Assembly (NCBI RefSeq): GCF_003236175.1 | Contig: NZ_QKTW01000006.1 | Location: 145,195 to 209,194, forward strand | Length of the DNA stretch: 64,000 nt | Source of the DNA: Taibaiella soli | GTDB lineage: Bacteria; Bacteroidota; Bacteroidia; Chitinophagales; Chitinophagaceae | Reading direction: 5' to 3' | Shown: positions 37,899-47,120 of the stretch, in pieces | How the letters are laid out: every line of letters starts with the position of its first letter | How positions within the stretch are numbered: position 1 is the stretch's first letter | Notes under the pieces: model-generated | Seen by the model: the letters and a program-made list of their open reading frames with translations, nothing else | What the model was told of the DNA's origin: nothing | Databases searched by the model: none | Position numbers and translations under genes: made by a program

Positions 37899-38930
37899 AT
37901 GATTGGCATCCTTGTTGCGCTCGCTTTTTCCTGGATATTGCTCCGGTTCATCTGCAAAAAGAACCTTTCTGTGCTGGGCATTTACCCAACAAAAAAACGC
38001 GGATTTGATTGGCTTGTTGGATTTTCATTAGCTGCCGCTACTTGCACGGTCTACCAATTATTGACAACCACTTCTGTCGATAATCGTTGGACTTTAAATA
38101 CAAACCTTACGGTAAGTGTTATACTTGGAGGTTGCTGGTGGACACTCAAATCGGTATTATTCGAGGAGCTGCTTTTCAGAGGTGCTTTACTTTTTATCGC
38201 TATTGAAAAATTCGGATTAAAAATCGCCTGTTTCCTTTCTGCTATTTGCTTCGGTATTTATCATTGGTTTTCTTACAATGCATTCGGCAATCCTGCGCAA
38301 ATGATCATCATTTTTCTCATGACAGGATTTTTCGGGTACACGCTTGCTTTCGCATTTGCAAAAACAAAATCAATCTACCTGCCAATTGGCGTGCATTTAG
38401 GCTGGAATCTGGTAAATATAGTTGTGTTTTCAAATGGACCGCTGGGACCGCAAATTTTGATAAAAATGAATAGCAACAAACCGGAAGGCTTGTTATCGCT
38501 GGCAATCTTTTTGTTTCAGGGATTAGCTATTCCAATTTTGACCTTATTCTGCGTAAAGTATCTGACAAAACACAATCATCAGATGTTTCAAATAGCACAC
38601 AACTATGATAACTATCTATTTCCTGTATTGCGCTTCCGAAACCTGCTCCATCCATTCCACCACCTTCCCGTTCAGGCTTTCCTGAATGGCGATGTGCGTC
38701 ATGCCGTTTGTTGCCGTTGCTCCGTGCCAATGTTTTTCATTCGCATCAAACCAAACAATATCGCCAGGAAAAACTTCCTCAACCGGGCCACCCTCTTTCT
38801 GCACCCAACCGCAACCCGAAGTAATAATCAAAGTCTGCCCCAACGGATGTGTATGCCACGCAGTTCGTGCACCGGGCTCAAATGTAACGCTGGCAGCGGC
38901 TCCACGTCTGGAATCATTTGGGTTGAATAA
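37899..38930 (+). CDS. CPBP-family intramembrane protease with run-on 3' end
   Basis: An inner-membrane protease of the CAAX/bacteriocin-processing family. Motifs are the EE pair at 89-90 with Arg94 ([11 protein letters not shown]), His122 (GIYHWFS) and His166 ([10 protein letters not shown]), with about six membrane helices. The family-like part ends near residue 228. The frame then continues for about 105 residues that are simply the antisense of the convergent cupin gene. The real stop was probably lost by a frameshift or substitution near 38,580-38,610, where TGA and TAA occur in another frame. Functions in this family range from prenyl-protein processing to immunity. Confidence 0.75.
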   Translation: MIGILVALAFSWILLRFICKKNLSVLGIYPTKKRGFDWLVGFSLAAATCTVYQLLTTTSVDNRWTLNTNLTVSVILGGCWWTLKSVLFEELLFRGALLFIAIEKFGLKIACFLSAICFGIYHWFSYNAFGNPAQMIIIFLMTGFFGYTLAFAFAKTKSIYLPIGVHLGWNLVNIVVFSNGPLGPQILIKMNSNKPEGLLSLAIFLFQGLAIPILTLFCVKYLTKHNHQMFQIAHNYDNYLFPVLRFRNLLHPFHHLPVQAFLNGDVRHAVCCRCSVPMFFIRIKPNNIARKNFLNRATLFLHPTATRSNNQSLPQRMCMPRSSCTGLKCNAGSGSTSGIIWVE

Positions 38931-39011
38931 AGAATCAATTCGAACCGCTCCGGTAAACCAATCTTCCGGACCTTTTGCTGAAGGTTGTGTGCCAATTTTT
39001 GTGATTTGCAT
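38616..39011 (-). CDS. Cupin-domain protein (mandelonitrile lyase/cupin type)
   Basis: A 131-residue single-domain cupin. Metal ligands are in the two cupin motifs: [17 protein letters not shown] (two His and Gln) and [13 protein letters not shown]. The N-terminus [21 protein letters not shown] is typical of the family that includes (R)-mandelonitrile lyase-like proteins and cupins linked to carboxymuconolactone decarboxylases. An upstream in-frame extension of 70 residues lacks family similarity, so the ATG at 39011 is chosen. It diverges from an alpha/beta hydrolase gene. The activity is unknown. Confidence 0.9.
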   Translation of the reverse strand: MQITKIGTQPSAKGPEDWFTGAVRIDSLFNPNDSRRGAAASVTFEPGARTAWHTHPLGQTLIITSGCGWVQKEGGPVEEVFPGDIVWFDANEKHWHGATATNGMTHIAIQESLNGKVVEWMEQVSEAQYRK

Positions 39012-39183
39012 GGTCGCTTTTTTGCTTTCACCGAAATTAAACAATTCAAAAGTCTGTTTTCCTGTAAGCCTTTTTGAAAAAGGGGGATTTATCGACCACC
39101 AAACACATGAAAACATTTTGAATTCGTTTTTAATGCACCTTTGTGCGGACAATCCAAATACAATAAACTTTAAAATCACAAAA

Positions 39184-39897
39184 ATGGAAGGCAAGTCAAA
39201 TCCAAACGGAATCAAAAACATTGTACTGGTACATGGCGCATTCGCCGATGGCTCTGGCTACAAAGGCATTTATGAACACCTTACCCAACAGGGGTACAAC
39301 GTCACTATTGTGCAAAACCCTTTGACTTCATTGAAAGATGATGTGAAGGCGACCAACGCAGTGCTCGATGCACAAGACGGCCCCGCAATTCTTGCCGGTC
39401 ATTCATGGGGCGGTGCAGTGATTACAGAAGCGGGCAACCATCCAAACGTGGCAGGCCTGGTTTATATCGCCGCTTTCCAACCCGACAAAAACGAATCGGC
39501 ACTGACCTGGTTTCAGTCCGCACCGCCCGCACCGGAAAACGGCATATTACCGCCAGACGATAAAGGGATTGTTTACTATGACAAAGCAAAATACCACGGT
39601 GGTTTCTGCGCCGATCTGAGCAAGGAACAGGCAGCATTTATGTACGCTTCTCAAGGCGCTTTTTATGGCGAATGTTTTGTAACGCCGCTTAGCGAAGCGG
39701 CTTGGAGAAACAAACCAAGTTTTGCCGTGATTGCGACAGAAGACAAAAGTATCAATCCAGATATTCAGCGCAACATGTATCAGCGTTCCAATACCAAAGC
39801 GACAGAAATTAAAGGCAGTCACGTTGTGTTTATGTCCCAGCCGCAAAAAGTGGCCGCTGTTATCGTTGATGCCGCTCAGACTGTTTCTGGTAATTAA
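39184..39897 (+). CDS. Alpha/beta hydrolase (esterase/EstA-like)
   Basis: A 237-residue alpha/beta hydrolase. The [15 protein letters not shown] oxyanion region lies near residues 14-29 and the nucleophile elbow GHSWGG places Ser74. The catalytic Asp is probably in [11 protein letters not shown], and the His in [11 protein letters not shown]. It resembles the pyrethroid-hydrolase/salicylate-esterase-like group common in soil bacteria. The ATG at 39184 follows the cupin-divergent promoter region; upstream in-frame sequence is antisense to the cupin gene. No signal peptide is visible. The substrate is unknown. Confidence 0.9.
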   Translation: MEGKSNPNGIKNIVLVHGAFADGSGYKGIYEHLTQQGYNVTIVQNPLTSLKDDVKATNAVLDAQDGPAILAGHSWGGAVITEAGNHPNVAGLVYIAAFQPDKNESALTWFQSAPPAPENGILPPDDKGIVYYDKAKYHGGFCADLSKEQAAFMYASQGAFYGECFVTPLSEAAWRNKPSFAVIATEDKSINPDIQRNMYQRSNTKATEIKGSHVVFMSQPQKVAAVIVDAAQTVSGN

Positions 39898-39923
39898 AAA
39901 GCTAAAAAACAAGATTGTAATTC

Positions 39924-39958
39924 GCCCCATCCGCCTGTTTGCAGATGGGGTTTCTTTT
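39924..39958 (+). terminator. Intrinsic terminator after the alpha/beta hydrolase gene
   Basis: CCCCATC pairs with GATGGGG around a 12-base loop, followed by TTTCTTTT. Confidence 0.82.
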
Positions 39959-39984
39959 ATGATGCCGTTCCGGAAAAAATAAAT

Positions 39985-40016
39985 TTTGCGCAACCAAATG
40001 ATTGCACTTATATTTG
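39985..40016 (+). promoter_or_regulatory. Promoter of the ArsR-SRPBCC-DoxX operon
   Basis: TTTG (39985-39988), 20 bases, then TATATTTG (40009-40016). The regulator start codon is 27 bp downstream. Confidence 0.7.
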
Positions 40017-40043
40017 CAACTGAACGGTTGCTTAAAGTAAAGA

Positions 40044-40364
40044 ATGATGCGCAGAGATGTTTTTCAGGCTATAGCCGATCCGACAAGAAGAGCGATTATC
40101 GCGTTGATCGCCCTCCAGGCAATGACACCAAACGCGATTGCCGAACACTTTGATTGCAGCAGGCAAGCTGTCTCCAAACATTTACAAATCCTGACGGAAT
40201 GTGAACTGGTAAAACAAGAACAGAACGGAAGGGAAATTTACTACCAGCTGGAAGTAGAGAAAATGAAAGAAGTAGATAAATGGCTGGAACAATTCCGGAA
40301 AATCTGGGAAACAAAGTTTAACCAACTCGATGAACTATTATTAAAACTCAAAAAAAATCAATAA
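40044..40364 (+). CDS. ArsR-family transcriptional regulator
   Basis: A 106-residue winged-helix repressor. The DNA-binding core [45 protein letters not shown] is of the SRPBCC-linked ArsR type. No metal-binding Cys pair is seen, so it is probably not an arsenic sensor. A second ATG one codon later could be the true start. It overlaps the next gene by one base, forming an operon with SRPBCC and DoxX genes, a common Bacteroidota combination. Confidence 0.92.
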   Translation: MMRRDVFQAIADPTRRAIIALIALQAMTPNAIAEHFDCSRQAVSKHLQILTECELVKQEQNGREIYYQLEVEKMKEVDKWLEQFRKIWETKFNQLDELLLKLKKNQ

Positions 40365-40861
40365 TGAAAATGCAATTCGATTTCCTTGTTGACAAGGAAC
40401 ACAACACGCTCACTATTAAACGTGAATTTGCCGCCGGTCGCCAACTCGTTTGGGATGCCTACACTAAAAGCGAACTGCTGGACCAATGGTTTGCTCCAAA
40501 ACCACTGACAACAAAAACAAAATCGATGGATTTCAGAAACGGCGGACACTGGATCTATGCGATGGTAGAACCTAATGGCACGGAATATTGGGGCCGCCTG
40601 GACTATATTTCCATCAATCCGATCGACAGCTATTTGGCGCTGGATGCATTTGCGGATTCAGAAGGCGTCATCAATCCAAATTTGCCAAGAGCCGAATGGG
40701 CGGTGAGTTTTCACGAGAAAAATGATCATTCGCTGGTAGAAACGGTTGTAAAATATGAATCACTGAAAGATCTGGAAACTGTAATACAAATGGGAATGCA
40801 GGAAGGCTTAACTTCAACACTCGAAAGACTGGACGATCTTTTGCTTACCCTTACCAAATAA
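40364..40861 (+). CDS. SRPBCC (AHSA1-like) domain protein
   Basis: A 165-residue START/SRPBCC-fold protein. Typical motifs are LTIKREFAAGRQLVWDAYTKSELLDQWFAPKP near the N-terminus and a closing helix (MGMQEGLTSTLERLDDLL). The fold has a deep hydrophobic pocket for small ligands; the ligand is unknown. It is translationally coupled to the ArsR gene and followed 24 bp later by a DoxX gene. Confidence 0.92.
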   Translation: MKMQFDFLVDKEHNTLTIKREFAAGRQLVWDAYTKSELLDQWFAPKPLTTKTKSMDFRNGGHWIYAMVEPNGTEYWGRLDYISINPIDSYLALDAFADSEGVINPNLPRAEWAVSFHEKNDHSLVETVVKYESLKDLETVIQMGMQEGLTSTLERLDDLLLTLTK

Positions 40862-40885
40862 ATTACTGCGAAAACTACTCAAACA

Positions 40886-41263
40886 ATGAAAAATAAAATT
40901 CTGTTTGTTTTATGTCTGCTCGCCGGACTGATGTTCATCAACTCTGGTCTCGACAAATTTTTCCACTACATGCCAATGCCGAAAGACTTACCGGAAAAGG
41001 TGATGAAAACCGGAATGGCGTTTATGGAAATTGGCTGGCTTATGCCGTTGGTAGGAGCCATTGAAATCATTGGCGGCGTACTGCTGATTATTCCGAGAAC
41101 AAGACCACTGGGCGCTATTGTACTACTGCCGATCTTAGCAGGTATTCTGCTGGCAAATATCAATATGATGCCGTCTGCCTTGCCGATTGCCTTTGCGTTG
41201 ATCGCAATCATTCTTTGGGTAATCATCGACAACAGAAAGAAATATCTTCCGATGATAAGCTAA
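40886..41263 (+). CDS. DoxX-family membrane protein
   Basis: A 125-residue inner-membrane protein with four hydrophobic helices: about residues 3-20, 45-66, 72-90 and 95-115. The DoxX-like motif is FINSGLDKFFHYMP near residue 18, followed by GAIEIIGGVLLIIPR. It is the last gene of the ArsR-SRPBCC-DoxX unit. The role is unknown; some DoxX proteins act with oxidoreductases. Confidence 0.88.
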   Translation: MKNKILFVLCLLAGLMFINSGLDKFFHYMPMPKDLPEKVMKTGMAFMEIGWLMPLVGAIEIIGGVLLIIPRTRPLGAIVLLPILAGILLANINMMPSALPIAFALIAIILWVIIDNRKKYLPMIS

Positions 41264-41296
41264 CCCTGAGCGCAGTCAAAGAATATATCAAACACA

Positions 41297-41336
41297 ACAG
41301 TCAGGTGGCTCAAAGTCGCCTGACTGTTGCATTTTT
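41297..41336 (+). terminator. Intrinsic terminator of the ArsR-SRPBCC-DoxX operon
   Basis: AACAGTCAGG pairs with CCTGACTGTT around a partly paired loop, followed by GCATTTTT. Confidence 0.82.
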
Positions 41337-41434
41337 GTCTACAACTCTAATTAATGCCTTCCATTTAAACAACAAAAGAATAGCCGCACGATTATTGGCC
41401 TTAGTAAGCTATCTTAATACTAGAACATTCAGAA

Positions 41435-41947
41435 ATGATGCACTCTATAATTTCCTGTCCGGAACTTGAACTTATAAATAATCACCTGTTTCAACCCTGC
41501 AGATTTTACATTTCAAATGTTGAAACCGATCCGGAAAGCATCGAATATTCGGGTTATAATTTCACCCTCAACGACCAAAATATAAAATTCAGAGTTGCCA
41601 AAATTACCCCGACAAAAACCGGTCAGTTTGTAACAATCTGGAAACGGAACGAAAAAGGCGTTGCTGAACCGTTCCATATAACAGACAATTTCAGTTCGCT
41701 CATCGTTGCTACTCGTACTGATAAGAATTTTGGTCTTTTTATTTTTCCTAAAGAAGTTTTGCGCGAGCAGAAAATATTATCAGACGATAATTCGGCAGGC
41801 AAACGTGGCATACGCGTCTACCCTCCCTGGGACATAACAACGAACAAACAAGCACAGAAAGCGCAGCGTTGGCAAACAGAATATTTCATTGATCTTTCAG
41901 GAAACGATTCAACAGATTTTGAAAAAGTAGCGGAATTACTAGGCTGA
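41435..41947 (+). CDS. MepB-family protein
   Basis: A 170-residue soluble protein of the MepB family, recognised by SIEYSGYNFTLNDQNIKFRVAKITPTKTGQFVTIWKR, then GLFIFPKEVLREQKIL and a RGIRVYPPWD motif. MepB was named from the Staphylococcus mepRAB cluster but its activity is unknown, and no mepA-type pump is next to it here. Either of two close ATGs could start it. It stands between a DoxX operon and rlmH. Confidence 0.88.
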   Translation: MMHSIISCPELELINNHLFQPCRFYISNVETDPESIEYSGYNFTLNDQNIKFRVAKITPTKTGQFVTIWKRNEKGVAEPFHITDNFSSLIVATRTDKNFGLFIFPKEVLREQKILSDDNSAGKRGIRVYPPWDITTNKQAQKAQRWQTEYFIDLSGNDSTDFEKVAELLG

Positions 41948-42034
41948 TGACGATTAAACGTACCATGTCAACGTTTCAACGTATTGACCTTTCAACCAAT
42001 CAACGCAACATTTCAACCTATCAACTTGTCAACC
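41948..42034. repeat. Degenerate octamer array (CTATCAAC type)
   Basis: Eight-base units such as GTTTCAAC, GTATTGAC, CTTTCAAC, CAATCAAC, CTATCAAC, TTGTCAAC fill the gap between the MepB stop codon and the rlmH -7 box. Confidence 0.7.
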
Positions 42035-42042
42035 TAACTTTG
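42035..42042 (+). promoter_or_regulatory. -7 promoter box of rlmH (near-leaderless)
   Basis: TAACTTTG ends 5 bases before the ATG; transcription would begin at or very near the start codon. Confidence 0.4.
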
Positions 42043-42047
42043 CGGGT

Positions 42048-42521
42048 ATGAATATTGAGATCTGGTCGGTTGGAAAAGAAAATGAACCTTTCATTGAAGA
42101 TGGGCTGCGCTATTATTTTCAGAAAACGAAACCGTACAATCCGGTAGAACTGGTCATTCTGCAACTGCCTAAAAAAGCCGCCACCACAGACATAGAGCGT
42201 GCGAAACTTGCGGAGGAAGAAATGATCCTGAAAAAACTCCAGCCGCATCATTATCTCATCCTGCTCGATGAAAGAGGCAAACAACTCAATTCCATTCAGT
42301 GGTCGCAGCAATTCCAGCAGCTTATGAACCAGGGTACAAAAACGCTGGTACTACTTATCGGCGGAGCCTTTGGTGTAACCGAAAATATCCGCAAGCAGGC
42401 AAAACAATGCTGGTCGCTTTCTCCGCTGGTTTTTCCGCACCAGATGGTAAGACTTATTCTCGCCGAACAGGTATACCGCTCGTTCAGCATTTTAAACAAT
42501 TCTCCTTATCATCATTCATAA
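42048..42521 (+). CDS. rlmH: 23S rRNA (pseudouridine1915-N3)-methyltransferase
   Basis: A 157-residue SPOUT methyltransferase that modifies pseudouridine 1915 in helix 69 of 23S rRNA. The C-terminal knot motif LLIGGAFGVTENIRKQ and the closing LSPLVFPHQMVRLILAEQVYRSF are diagnostic. RluD-family pseudouridylation of the same site would be its prerequisite; a candidate RluD gene is also in this window. The 3' end overlaps no other gene, and rhomboid follows 36 bp later. Confidence 0.96.
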   Translation: MNIEIWSVGKENEPFIEDGLRYYFQKTKPYNPVELVILQLPKKAATTDIERAKLAEEEMILKKLQPHHYLILLDERGKQLNSIQWSQQFQQLMNQGTKTLVLLIGGAFGVTENIRKQAKQCWSLSPLVFPHQMVRLILAEQVYRSFSILNNSPYHHS

Positions 42522-42556
42522 ACGCTATTTTCACGTCAGAATCTCTGAAACATTCA

Positions 42557-43171
42557 ATGCATTTCGGCACATATACTATCCTGATCGTCATTATCACCGT
42601 TATCATTTCTATACGGGCATTCAGTGACACCAACCTTATGAACAAGCTTATTCTCTGGCCGCGCCGTATGGACCGGCCTTCGGAATATTACCGCCTGCTT
42701 TCCTCCGGCTTTATTCATGCCGACGGATCGCATCTGTTCTTCAATATGTTTACGCTGTTCTTTATCGGATCTGCTGTAGAAGCTGAATTTGCTTATTTCT
42801 CCAGCCATTTCCTATATCTGGTACTTTACCTGGCGGGAATTGTAGTGGCGTCGCTGCCCTCTTTCTTTAAGAATAAAAACAATAGCTATTACCGTTCTCT
42901 GGGCGCTTCGGGCGGAGTTGCCGCGGTGCTGTTTTCATCTGTGTATTTTTCGCCATGGGCGCCGCTGCTCATCTGGTTTATCAAAATGCCAAGCATTGTT
43001 TTCGCGCTGATCTATCTCATTTACTCCATGTATATGTCCCGCAAAGGCGGTGGTTACATCAATCACGATGCCCATTTCTGGGGTGCTGTATTTGGCATTG
43101 TATTTACCTGGGCTATTGACCCGTCACACGGACAATTATTCCTGGAACAGATATCTCATCCTAGCTGGTAA
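42557..43171 (+). CDS. Rhomboid-family intramembrane serine protease
   Basis: A 204-residue six-helix membrane protease. His59 and Asn63 (HADGSHLFFNMFTLFF) belong to the conserved helix-2 motif. The catalytic Ser118 is in GASGG and the partner His173 in NHDAHFWGAVFG. The ATG at 42557 is chosen because the longer frame overlaps rlmH out of frame and encodes unrelated residues. Substrates are unknown. Confidence 0.92.
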   Translation: MHFGTYTILIVIITVIISIRAFSDTNLMNKLILWPRRMDRPSEYYRLLSSGFIHADGSHLFFNMFTLFFIGSAVEAEFAYFSSHFLYLVLYLAGIVVASLPSFFKNKNNSYYRSLGASGGVAAVLFSSVYFSPWAPLLIWFIKMPSIVFALIYLIYSMYMSRKGGGYINHDAHFWGAVFGIVFTWAIDPSHGQLFLEQISHPSW

Positions 43172-43175
43172 ACTT

Positions 43176-43257
43176 CAGTTGACAATGGGCAGTCGACAGT
43201 GCTCATGGTTACGTAAAGCACTAACTACAACTTATAACGTACAACTTAAAACTTATC
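43176..43257. repeat. Heptamer arrays (TTGACAn and ACAACTT types)
   Basis: CAGTTGA, CAATGGG, CAGTCGA, CAGTGCT units (43176-43203) and, after a short gap, ACAACTT, ATAACGT, ACAACTT, AAAACTT units (43226-43253). The second array runs into the tilS stop codon. Confidence 0.7.
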
Positions 43258-44587
43258 TCCATTCCATTTTCAGCACATGCTGTGTATCTGGCTTTAGCTT
43301 AAAACGTTCATCTAAACGCATTCCAGCTACCCACACGATCCGCTCACCGGAAACCAATACCCATGCGCGCTCTTTTTCGTGAATCGCTAGTTTTTGCTCG
43401 ATGAAAAATTTACTGACCTTCTTCTTTTTCATATTCATGCCAAACGGATAGAAATAGTCGCCAATCTTCCACTTGCGCAGCACCAGCGGAAATTCCATTT
43501 TACTGAAATCAACGCAGGCAATGCTTTTATCAGTTGGAATCACATCCAGGCCTGTATGAATAGAAAGGTGCAAGCTGCCATCAGCTGTATGTACTACGCC
43601 CGGCGCACCTTCTATCAGAATAAGATCTGTAGCTTCTGCTGCCTGTTCTGTAATAACTAAAAAATCGCGGTGACGAATAACCCGGTGCGTGGCAGAATTT
43701 GCATAATGTCCTGTTTCCGTTTCGAGCAATTGTAATAACTGCGACACCTGCGCCGAGCTGAAACCGTATGGATGAAACAATTCATAAACCATCGTTTCGA
43801 GCGCCTCTTGTTTTCGCAATTTTTTCACTGGAATATACCAGTCTTTGCCGCGCTGCTCTATCAATCTTTTCTTTTCTTTTTCTATTTGTTTGCGATATAA
43901 AACTTCCGCCTGTGCAAAACGCGCAATGCTTTCATTCACCTGCTGCACAACGTTTGGAATACGGGCTTCCACAACAGGAATCACATTATTGCGAATAGCG
44001 TTACGCAGATAAACATCAGTTTCGTTAGAAGCATCTTCACGGAACGGAACGGCATTTTCAGCCGCATACTGGCGGATTTCCTCTTTATTTACAAAAAGCA
44101 GCGGACGAATAATACGGTCGTTTTTCTCACGAATACCATGCAAGCCACTAATGCCTGTTCCTTTGAAAAGGTTCATCAGCACGGTTTCCACATTATCATT
44201 GGCATGATGGGCAGTTGCTATAAAATGATACCCATGAGTAGTCCGCAGATTATCGAGCCATTCATAACGCAATACACGCGCAGCTTCCTGCGTACCCATC
44301 TTCCATTCCTCCTTTACTTTTTTCGTGTCAAAGCGCACCTGAAAAAACGGAATATCATGCTGTTTCGCCCAGTCTGTTACTAGCTGTTCATCTAGATTGG
44401 AAGCTTCGTCGCGCAACTGATAATTGCAATGCGCCATCCCGAATTTTATTCCGCTACGACGAAACAAATCCGCCAGCACCATGGAATCTACGCCACCACT
44501 CACTGCCAGCAATATCTGCTGGTCAGCTTCTGCCAGTTGTTTGCTTTTCCAGTTTTCTCTAAATAATTGTAACAGATCTTTGGTCAT
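43253..44587 (-). CDS. tilS: tRNA(Ile)-lysidine synthase
   Basis: Converts cytidine 34 of the CAU-anticodon isoleucine tRNA to lysidine with ATP and lysine, so that it reads AUA. The 444-residue protein has the PP-loop SGGVDS (30-35), the MAHCNYQLRDEAS and ATAHHANDNVETVLMNLFKGTGISGL motifs, and a C-terminal TilS domain (RKWKIGDYFYPFGM). It follows a TPR gene by 3 bp on the same strand. The stop codon overlaps a heptamer array. Confidence 0.96.
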   Translation of the reverse strand: MTKDLLQLFRENWKSKQLAEADQQILLAVSGGVDSMVLADLFRRSGIKFGMAHCNYQLRDEASNLDEQLVTDWAKQHDIPFFQVRFDTKKVKEEWKMGTQEAARVLRYEWLDNLRTTHGYHFIATAHHANDNVETVLMNLFKGTGISGLHGIREKNDRIIRPLLFVNKEEIRQYAAENAVPFREDASNETDVYLRNAIRNNVIPVVEARIPNVVQQVNESIARFAQAEVLYRKQIEKEKKRLIEQRGKDWYIPVKKLRKQEALETMVYELFHPYGFSSAQVSQLLQLLETETGHYANSATHRVIRHRDFLVITEQAAEATDLILIEGAPGVVHTADGSLHLSIHTGLDVIPTDKSIACVDFSKMEFPLVLRKWKIGDYFYPFGMNMKKKKVSKFFIEQKLAIHEKERAWVLVSGERIVWVAGMRLDERFKLKPDTQHVLKMEWR

Positions 44588-44590
44588 GTT

Positions 44591-44905
44591 TTAATAAGCT
44601 AAATCTTCGTAAGCACCTTGCAATTCATTGTACGTATGCATATCGCCAGCCTGTTTAGCCGCCGCCATCCCTTTTTCATAAATGGCAATTGCCTCTTGTG
44701 TCGCTGCAATGCGTTCCAGCAATTTACCCAGATGATAGTATGTTGCAATATATCCCGGATCGTGCTGCAGATTTCTTTCAAAAAGCAGTTTTGCCTCTGT
44801 TTCATCGCCCAGTTTCACGTACTCCAATGCCAGTGCGTGGTTCAGAAAACAATCGTTTGGCGATGCAGCGAGAAAGGTCTTTAGCTTCTCTATACGTTCG
44901 TTCAT
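44591..44905 (-). CDS. Small tetratricopeptide-repeat protein
   Basis: A 104-residue protein of about three TPR-like helical hairpins (NHALALEYVKLGDETEAKLLFER, ATYYHLGKLLERIAATQEAIAIYEKGM). It lacks a signal peptide. It is 3 bp upstream of tilS, so cotranscription and coupled translation are likely, but a functional link is not known. It probably mediates protein contacts. Confidence 0.85.
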   Translation of the reverse strand: MNERIEKLKTFLAASPNDCFLNHALALEYVKLGDETEAKLLFERNLQHDPGYIATYYHLGKLLERIAATQEAIAIYEKGMAAAKQAGDMHTYNELQGAYEDLAY

Positions 44906-44997
44906 AAATTCCCGTTAGTCGGTGTAAAAATAAGAAGCCCGTTCTTGCCTTTCAAGAAAATCGGCAGAACGGACCTCAGAATATTTACGAAACCTGA

Positions 44998-46992
44998 TTA
45001 TTTAGTAATCAGCAGACGTGTTTGCAGTTTGTTGTTACCTGAATTTTCATCAACGAAAACAACAGTATACAGACCGCTTGACAGCAACGAGGTATTCAAT
45101 ACCTGATGGCTGCTATGACTAGCCTGTTCAATTACTGTTCTACCCAGGGCGTCAATCACACGGATGGTACCATTTACGTTTGAAAGGCCGTTGATATCAA
45201 TGCTTACAGCATTTGAAGCTGGGTTTGGATAAGCAGTCATTGAAACATTCACGTTCGCAACTTCAGGAACCGCTGTAGGGTTGCCATCTACAGTGAAATA
45301 CTGCACGAAACCACAACCGAAATCCTGTCTGTACGAACCAGTATAAGAAGTGCCATTCAATGGAATTGTACCTGCAGTACCTGTTTTTCTGATCGTGATG
45401 CTACCTGGAGAGTAGTAACCTTGCCAAGCCCACCAGTAAAGACCGTCGCAGTTGCCGTCAATAACTTGCAACTTATAAGTACCATGAGATCCCAGCCATA
45501 AAGTATCTGAGTAAGTAGTGCTACAATTTGCATTCGTGCGGGAAGCAACGATATTGCCGGTCATATCAGTCATTATCCAGCTTGCGTCGCTTATGCTTGA
45601 AGAGGTACCCACATTACCATTTACATCCTCATTGTTTGTTTTCAGTTCAACTACGATTCTATTTGGCCATATTGGAGCAGCTACAAAGTTGCTCTGCATG
45701 GTATCGTTGGTCTGATCATTGTCAGTAATTCCATTTACAGAAACGATATTTACAACAAATGGATACACGCCGTTACCGCCATTCAGCGACAGCGCCTGTA
45801 CGGAACCTGAAATAGGAAGTGCAAGAACTGAATCGGCCATCGCAGACAATGAACCTGTCCATGTGTATTGTGTTTTAATAGAATCTTTCACACCGTAGCT
45901 GAATACGATAGACGTGATGGCACTGCTGCCGGCATTGTGTACGCGAATCATCGGAATTGTAGAAGGATTTTCACGGAAATATCCTTCGTAATTCGTCGGA
46001 GAGATGATATCCTCGATAGATGCATCCAGCGTATGATTCATGCTACCATAGTAAACTGCAGCTGCAGTGTTGGTATAAGAACCAAAGTTGTGGTGCGTAC
46101 CGTTGGTATAGTTGTTAAAGCTATAATCGATATCTACCGTATACGGAGTGCTCGCAGTTACGCCGTTCAGCTTATGTACATTGGTATGAACAAATTCACC
46201 CGGACACCAGTTGCCACGGTCATAAATCCAGGTACCACCTTGCGGATATATTTCATTATAACCGCAGGTCGGACGCCAAACAGATTTTTGTGCGACCTGT
46301 GTGTTATTTACCAGAACACGATAATCCTGGCTATAAAATTCACAACAACCAGTAGTACTGTCCGAACCGTGACCAGTTACGTTGTATCTCATTTCGGCAG
46401 AAACAGTACCCGCCGGCGCCGTTTTCGTTTTTGGCGACAGGTGGTTGTCTATCGGATCTGACGGATTACCATAATTGTAACTACCGTCGTACAGTTTATC
46501 TACGCCCAGTACGTTTCTTTCCGGAGTACCTTCAATAAACGCGAATTTGATATTAGCAGTGAAACCCCATGAATAGCCAGAGTAGAACATACGAACAGTA
46601 GCGCTGTCTTTCAGCACAGGATAATAATCAGTTACATCGTAGATATAACGGTGTGTCCAGGTCAGCGGATAAGTCGTTGCATACGGTGTGATCATGCGGC
46701 CTAATTCAAGCGTATCACCCGCTGGCGTCATGATATAATTCTGAACCGTGTAATCCCACTGGTGGCAATACTGATCGCCCGAAGGACAACTAGTTTCGCC
46801 CAGTGTGTAGATCATGTAGATTTTGCGATAACTTATCGTGTCACTCGGGAATGCAATAGTAGTATCGTATGCCCCGTAATGTCTGATATTGTTAAGCACT
46901 TGTGCCTGTACCCAGGTAGTATCGCCCGGGCTTGCTTTTGCTGAGAAGAAACCGGCAAAGGTTGCCAGTAAGAGGTAAAGATGTTTCTTCAT
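44998..46992 (-). CDS. Secreted PNGase F-like protein with T9SS C-terminal sorting domain
   Basis: A 664-residue exported protein with a signal peptide ending near residue 20. Residues about 25-340 resemble the two jelly-roll domains of peptide-N-glycosidase F: HQWDYTVQNYI (Asp80, at the position of the PNGase F catalytic Asp) and a DRGNWCPGEFVHT motif like the RAGWCPG of the second domain. A middle region (about 345-580) has beta-sandwich features and WxWxGxY-like motifs. Residues about 588-664 form a type A T9SS sorting domain (YPNPASNAVSI, SGLYTVVFVDE, LLITK). It may release N-glycans from glycoproteins outside the cell, but not all catalytic residues were verified. Confidence 0.8.
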   Translation of the reverse strand: MKKHLYLLLATFAGFFSAKASPGDTTWVQAQVLNNIRHYGAYDTTIAFPSDTISYRKIYMIYTLGETSCPSGDQYCHQWDYTVQNYIMTPAGDTLELGRMITPYATTYPLTWTHRYIYDVTDYYPVLKDSATVRMFYSGYSWGFTANIKFAFIEGTPERNVLGVDKLYDGSYNYGNPSDPIDNHLSPKTKTAPAGTVSAEMRYNVTGHGSDSTTGCCEFYSQDYRVLVNNTQVAQKSVWRPTCGYNEIYPQGGTWIYDRGNWCPGEFVHTNVHKLNGVTASTPYTVDIDYSFNNYTNGTHHNFGSYTNTAAAVYYGSMNHTLDASIEDIISPTNYEGYFRENPSTIPMIRVHNAGSSAITSIVFSYGVKDSIKTQYTWTGSLSAMADSVLALPISGSVQALSLNGGNGVYPFVVNIVSVNGITDNDQTNDTMQSNFVAAPIWPNRIVVELKTNNEDVNGNVGTSSSISDASWIMTDMTGNIVASRTNANCSTTYSDTLWLGSHGTYKLQVIDGNCDGLYWWAWQGYYSPGSITIRKTGTAGTIPLNGTSYTGSYRQDFGCGFVQYFTVDGNPTAVPEVANVNVSMTAYPNPASNAVSIDINGLSNVNGTIRVIDALGRTVIEQASHSSHQVLNTSLLSSGLYTVVFVDENSGNNKLQTRLLITK

Positions 46993-47094
46993 TTAGTTGT
47001 TGTATTATATTTTGATTAAAGGTTGGTAAAGATAAAAATTTCAAACTTTTAATGTATAAATGATATCTATTGATTTCGGCTCCCATTTAAATCG

Positions 47095-47102
47095 TACCTT
47101 TG
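47095..47102 (+). promoter_or_regulatory. -7 promoter box of der
   Basis: TACCTTTG matches TAnnTTTG, 18 bp upstream of the der ATG. Confidence 0.5.
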
Positions 47103-47120
47103 CACACTTAAATTTTAATT

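Noticed and set aside
38686-39183. Upstream extension of the alpha/beta hydrolase gene
   Set aside because: It is antisense to the cupin gene; the hydrolase fold starts after the ATG at 39184.
42299-42556. Upstream extension of the rhomboid gene
   Set aside because: The extension overlaps rlmH in another frame and lacks rhomboid features; the ATG at 42557 begins the first membrane helix.
45868-46461. Plus-strand frame of 197 codons opposite the PNGase F-like gene
   Set aside because: The minus-strand gene has a signal peptide, domains and a sorting domain; the other strand is a shadow.
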